Assembly (NCBI RefSeq): GCF_014193655.1
Contig: NZ_JACHZQ010000004.1
Location: forward strand, 558,001 to 622,000
Direction: 5' to 3'
DNA length: 64,000 bases
Origin: Rhizobium sp. BK313
GTDB lineage: Bacteria > Pseudomonadota > Alphaproteobacteria > Rhizobiales > Rhizobiaceae
Position numbers and translations under genes: made by a program. The notes under the pieces were generated by a model. That model was not told the origin of the DNA, made no database searches, and saw only the letters and a program-made list of their open reading frames with translations. Positions 61,709 to 64,000 of the stretch are shown in pieces (position 1 is the first letter of the stretch; every line of letters begins with the position of its first letter).

Positions 61709-62701
61709 TCAGCCCACTTCCGGCACCAAGACCGCCGCTCCGATGAGACGTCCCGCGCGAAGATCGGCGATCGCCTCGTTGGCCTGGCGGAGCGGATAGA
61801 CCGTCGTGTGTGTTCGCACCGCCGCACGGCTGGCAATTGGAAAGAACTCCGCAGCGTCCTCACGGGTCAAATTGGCGACCGACACAAGTTCGCGTTCACC
61901 CCACAAGATAACATAGGGCATCGACGGAATATCACTCATGTGAATTCCGCCGCATACGACCGTGCCGCCCTTGCGAACCGCTTTGAGCGCGGCCGGCACC
62001 AGATCGCCCACGGGTGCGAATATGATCGCTGCATCGAGTGGAACCGACGGGTTGTCCTGTGAGCTACCGGCCCACACGGCCCCCAGATCCAGTGCGAATT
62101 GCTGCGCGGCGCGATCGCCGGCTCGGGTGAACGCATAGACCTCTCGGCCCTGCCAAACGCAGATCTGGGTCAAAATGTGGGCAGCGGCGCCGAAGCCAAA
62201 GAGACCAATGCGTTTGCCGTTGCCAGCCTTTTTGAGCGAACGCCAGCCAATCAGTCCGGCGCATAGAAGTGGTGCAAGCGATAGCGGATCGGCATCTTTA
62301 TCAAGGTCAAAGCCAAATGCCGCGTCAGCTACGACATGGGTGGCAAAACCGCCGTCCCGGCTGTAGCCGGTAAATTGCGGCCGGTCACATAGTTTTTCCG
62401 CTTTCATCTGACAGTAGGGGCAGTTTCCACATGTGTGACCAAGCCATGGAATGCCGACGCGTCGGCCAAACCTTGCGGGGTCGACGCCTTCGCCAAGGGC
62501 ATCGATCACACCAACAATTTCATGGCCGGGAACGAGTGGAAGTTTGGGATCCTTGAGATCGCCATCCACAACGTGCAAGTCGGTGCGGCAGACGGCACAG
62601 GCCTCCACCTTTATCCTCAACTCACCCACACCGGGCTGGGGGTCATCGCGTTCGATGAATACCAAGGGCTTCCCAATTTGGTGAAGGATCATCGCTTGCA
62701 T
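61709..62701 (-). CDS. Zinc-dependent alcohol dehydrogenase
   Basis: 330 residues. Catalytic zinc ligands are Cys38 (ACAVCRTDLHV) and His60-Glu61 (VPGHEIVG); the four-cysteine structural zinc loop GHTCGNCPYCQMKAEKLC is complete. The cofactor motif is LFGFGAAAHILTQ. It oxidises or reduces primary alcohols and aldehydes with NAD(H). Such genes often stand in FixK-controlled sets in rhizobia, fitting fermentative use of NADH at low oxygen. A perfect FixK box lies 166 bp upstream. Two start ATGs (62701, 62692) are possible; neither has a strong ribosome-binding site. Confidence 0.88.
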   Translation of the reverse strand: MQAMILHQIGKPLVFIERDDPQPGVGELRIKVEACAVCRTDLHVVDGDLKDPKLPLVPGHEIVGVIDALGEGVDPARFGRRVGIPWLGHTCGNCPYCQMKAEKLCDRPQFTGYSRDGGFATHVVADAAFGFDLDKDADPLSLAPLLCAGLIGWRSLKKAGNGKRIGLFGFGAAAHILTQICVWQGREVYAFTRAGDRAAQQFALDLGAVWAGSSQDNPSVPLDAAIIFAPVGDLVPAALKAVRKGGTVVCGGIHMSDIPSMPYVILWGERELVSVANLTREDAAEFFPIASRAAVRTHTTVYPLRQANEAIADLRAGRLIGAAVLVPEVG

Positions 62702-62866
62702 GACGGGGCCGATCGAGGTTGTGGCGTGTGTCGGAGTTCAGGATCGAAAGACAAGCCCATCGTTCGCAGAAGACAGCCAACGTTTCGGATGCCTATTCTA
62801 TCGTCGATAATCTCCAACAATGTCTTGGGTCATTCGCAATCCTTTCACCCGAGTAAAGCCCTGTCT

Positions 62867-62880
62867 TTGATCGGGATCAA
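62867..62880. promoter_or_regulatory. FixK/FNR box between the divergent alcohol dehydrogenase and CBS-BON genes
   Basis: TTGATCGGGATCAA is a perfect TTGAT-N4-ATCAA box. It is 166 bp from the alcohol dehydrogenase start and 149 bp from the CBS-BON start. It could control either or both. Confidence 0.75.
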
Positions 62881-63028
62881 GATTAGGCGCCCTGAAGGAT
62901 CTCAAACAGCGCTCTCAAACTGACGATGATCAAAGCACCGGAATGGCGGGCTTGTTAACCCTCATTCGTCGAAAGGCGCAAAGTGCTTTTAGCGACCGCA
63001 GGCTAGATCAGCATCCAGGAGACGCGCA

Positions 63029-63766
63029 ATGCTTATTCAAGCAATCATGACCGCACCGGCTATCACCGTTAGCCCCAAAACGCCCGTCGCCGAGGCGGCA
63101 AAGATCATGCTCGATCATCGCATCAGCGGTCTGCCCGTTGTCGACGATGAGGGAAATCTTATCGGCATCGTCAGCGAGGGCGATTTCCTTCGCCGCGGCG
63201 AACTGAGCACCGAACGCAAGCGCTCCTGGCTGCTCGATTTTTTCACCAGCCCCGGCAAGATTGCCGACGAGTATGTTCGTTCACACGGCCGGAGCGTCGA
63301 CGAAGTGATGACGTCGGACGTACACACCATCCTGCCTGGCAGCATGATCAACGAAGCTGTCGACGTGATGGAGAAATATGGCATCAAACGTCTCCCCGTC
63401 GTGGTGAAAGGCAAAGTCGTTGGGATCGTGTGCCGATCAGATCTGTTGCAGGCTTTGATCCGTTTCCTGCCAAACAAGGCAGCATCCACAAAGGACGAGG
63501 ACATCGAGGAAGCGATCGTTGCGGAGCTCTCGCAGCAGAGCTGGAGCCGAAATGGCTTTATCAATGTGAAGGTCATCGATGGGGTAGCGGAGTTATCTGG
63601 GAGCATCTTCGATGAACGCGAACGCCTCGCGGCGAAAGTTGCGGCAGAAAATGTGCCCGGCGTGAAGCAGGTTTCCGACCAGATCACATGGATCGACCCA
63701 TATTTTGGCGCCGCCATGCCAGCACCGACTGAACCCGCCAAACCGGAGCAATCGCCGTTGGTTTAG
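63029..63766 (+). CDS. CBS-pair and BON domain protein
   Basis: 245 residues: CBS motifs at about 7-60 (MTAPAITVSPKTPVAEAAKIMLDHRISGLPVVD) and 92-150 (MTSDVHTILPGSMINEAVDVMEKYGIKRLPVVV), and a BON domain at about 160-230 (INVKVIDGVAELSGSIFDE). AGGAGA precedes the ATG. Same architecture as 59783-60454, so the window carries two paralogues 3 kb apart. It probably couples nucleotide binding to a membrane-linked stress function under low oxygen. Confidence 0.89.
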   Translation: MLIQAIMTAPAITVSPKTPVAEAAKIMLDHRISGLPVVDDEGNLIGIVSEGDFLRRGELSTERKRSWLLDFFTSPGKIADEYVRSHGRSVDEVMTSDVHTILPGSMINEAVDVMEKYGIKRLPVVVKGKVVGIVCRSDLLQALIRFLPNKAASTKDEDIEEAIVAELSQQSWSRNGFINVKVIDGVAELSGSIFDERERLAAKVAAENVPGVKQVSDQITWIDPYFGAAMPAPTEPAKPEQSPLV

Positions 63767-63900
63767 CGGGAGGGCGGTAGGATGGGATGGTGGTGATCGA
63801 TCTGCCATCCCGCCTACGCGTTTCACCCTTCCCTTTGTCTTGCTTGCCTGTAGAGCATATTGTCCATTTTTTAGATGATCTCATCCGAGACTTTGCGCCG

Positions 63901-64000
63901 CTAGCCGATTGTCATTCGCCTCAGGACATCCGTCTTCCAGTAGAATTGGTGGGCCAGAGCACCGGCGACATGAGCAACAATTAAAGCCCATAGCATGACT
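63901..64000 (-). CDS. Cytochrome b561-type membrane protein, C-terminal end (cut by window edge)
   Basis: The minus strand entering from the right edge encodes 32 residues, VMLWALIVAHVAGALAHQFY then WKTDVLRRMTIG and a stop at 63901-63903. The His in AHVAGAL followed by HQF matches the last haem-bearing helix and tail of bacterial cytochrome b561 proteins, which move electrons in the inner membrane. Most of the gene is outside the window. Confidence 0.65.
   Translation of the reverse strand, partial: VMLWALIVAHVAGALAHQFYWKTDVLRRMTIG

Noticed and set aside
1..64000. tRNA, rRNA, replication origin or conjugation genes
   Set aside because: None was recognised by eye on either strand; accessory character is therefore inferred from gene content only.

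Overview
This 64 kb window looks like an accessory replicon (megaplasmid or chromid) of a member of the Rhizobiales, close to Rhizobium/Sinorhizobium. The reasons are the high-GC coding style, the density of ABC importers with GntR, LysR and ROK regulators, perfect FixK/FNR boxes, a small-RNA locus of alphaproteobacterial type, and the absence of rRNA, tRNA or other core genes. No replication or conjugation genes were seen, so the replicon type is inferred.

Region 1 (0-19.9 kb) is catabolism and efflux. A CPA2 antiporter with a cyclic-nucleotide domain and a xylitol dehydrogenase-like gene are followed by a DHA2 drug exporter with a TetR-type operator. Next is a sugar-acid/hydroxy-acid cluster: enolase-superfamily enzyme, succinate-semialdehyde-type dehydrogenase, iron alcohol dehydrogenase, Ldh-type oxidoreductase, GntR regulator, 2-keto-4-pentenoate hydratase-like enzyme and D-2-hydroxyacid dehydrogenase. 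Two almost identical operators mark the promoters near the regulator. A second MFS exporter, a quinone-oxidoreductase-like enzyme, a nucleoside deaminase and an aldehyde dehydrogenase with a divergent LysR gene follow.

Region 2 (20-36 kb) is peptide uptake. One operon (binding protein and two permeases, no ATPase) diverges from a ROK regulator and an M81 (MlrC) peptidase. A second operon under a GntR regulator holds a binding protein, two permeases, a gamma-glutamyltransferase, a DUF1028 protein and a fused double ATPase. That ATPase may serve both importers. Glutathione peroxidase and a methyltransferase follow.

Region 3 (37-43.7 kb) is a CUT1 sugar ABC operon with a Gfo/Idh/MocA dehydrogenase and a sugar isomerase/epimerase, preceded by an 18-bp LacI-type palindrome. 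In all three ABC operons a strong stem-loop lies just after the binding-protein gene.

Region 4 (43.9-58.6 kb) is the most interesting. After back-to-back HlyD and Dps fragments comes a multi-hairpin sRNA candidate with CCUCCC loops. Then follow a YdeP/FdhF molybdoenzyme, a formate/nitrite channel, a membrane histidine kinase, a FixJ/LuxR-type response regulator, a lone receiver protein, a gene-graveyard segment bounded by 23-bp inverted repeats, an RND efflux pair and an exported oxalate decarboxylase. The gene content parallels the EvgAS acid-resistance regulon of E. coli. A motif ACCT-N6-AGGT, or a near match, stands before four of its transcription units.

Region 5 (58.8-64 kb) looks like a low-oxygen cluster: two CBS-BON proteins, small conserved-looking proteins, a zinc alcohol dehydrogenase, a partial cytochrome b561 and three FNR/FixK boxes. 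Several spots (12.7-13.0, 43.9-44.2, 51.4-52.5 and 58.8-59.2 kb) carry gene debris from past rearrangement.
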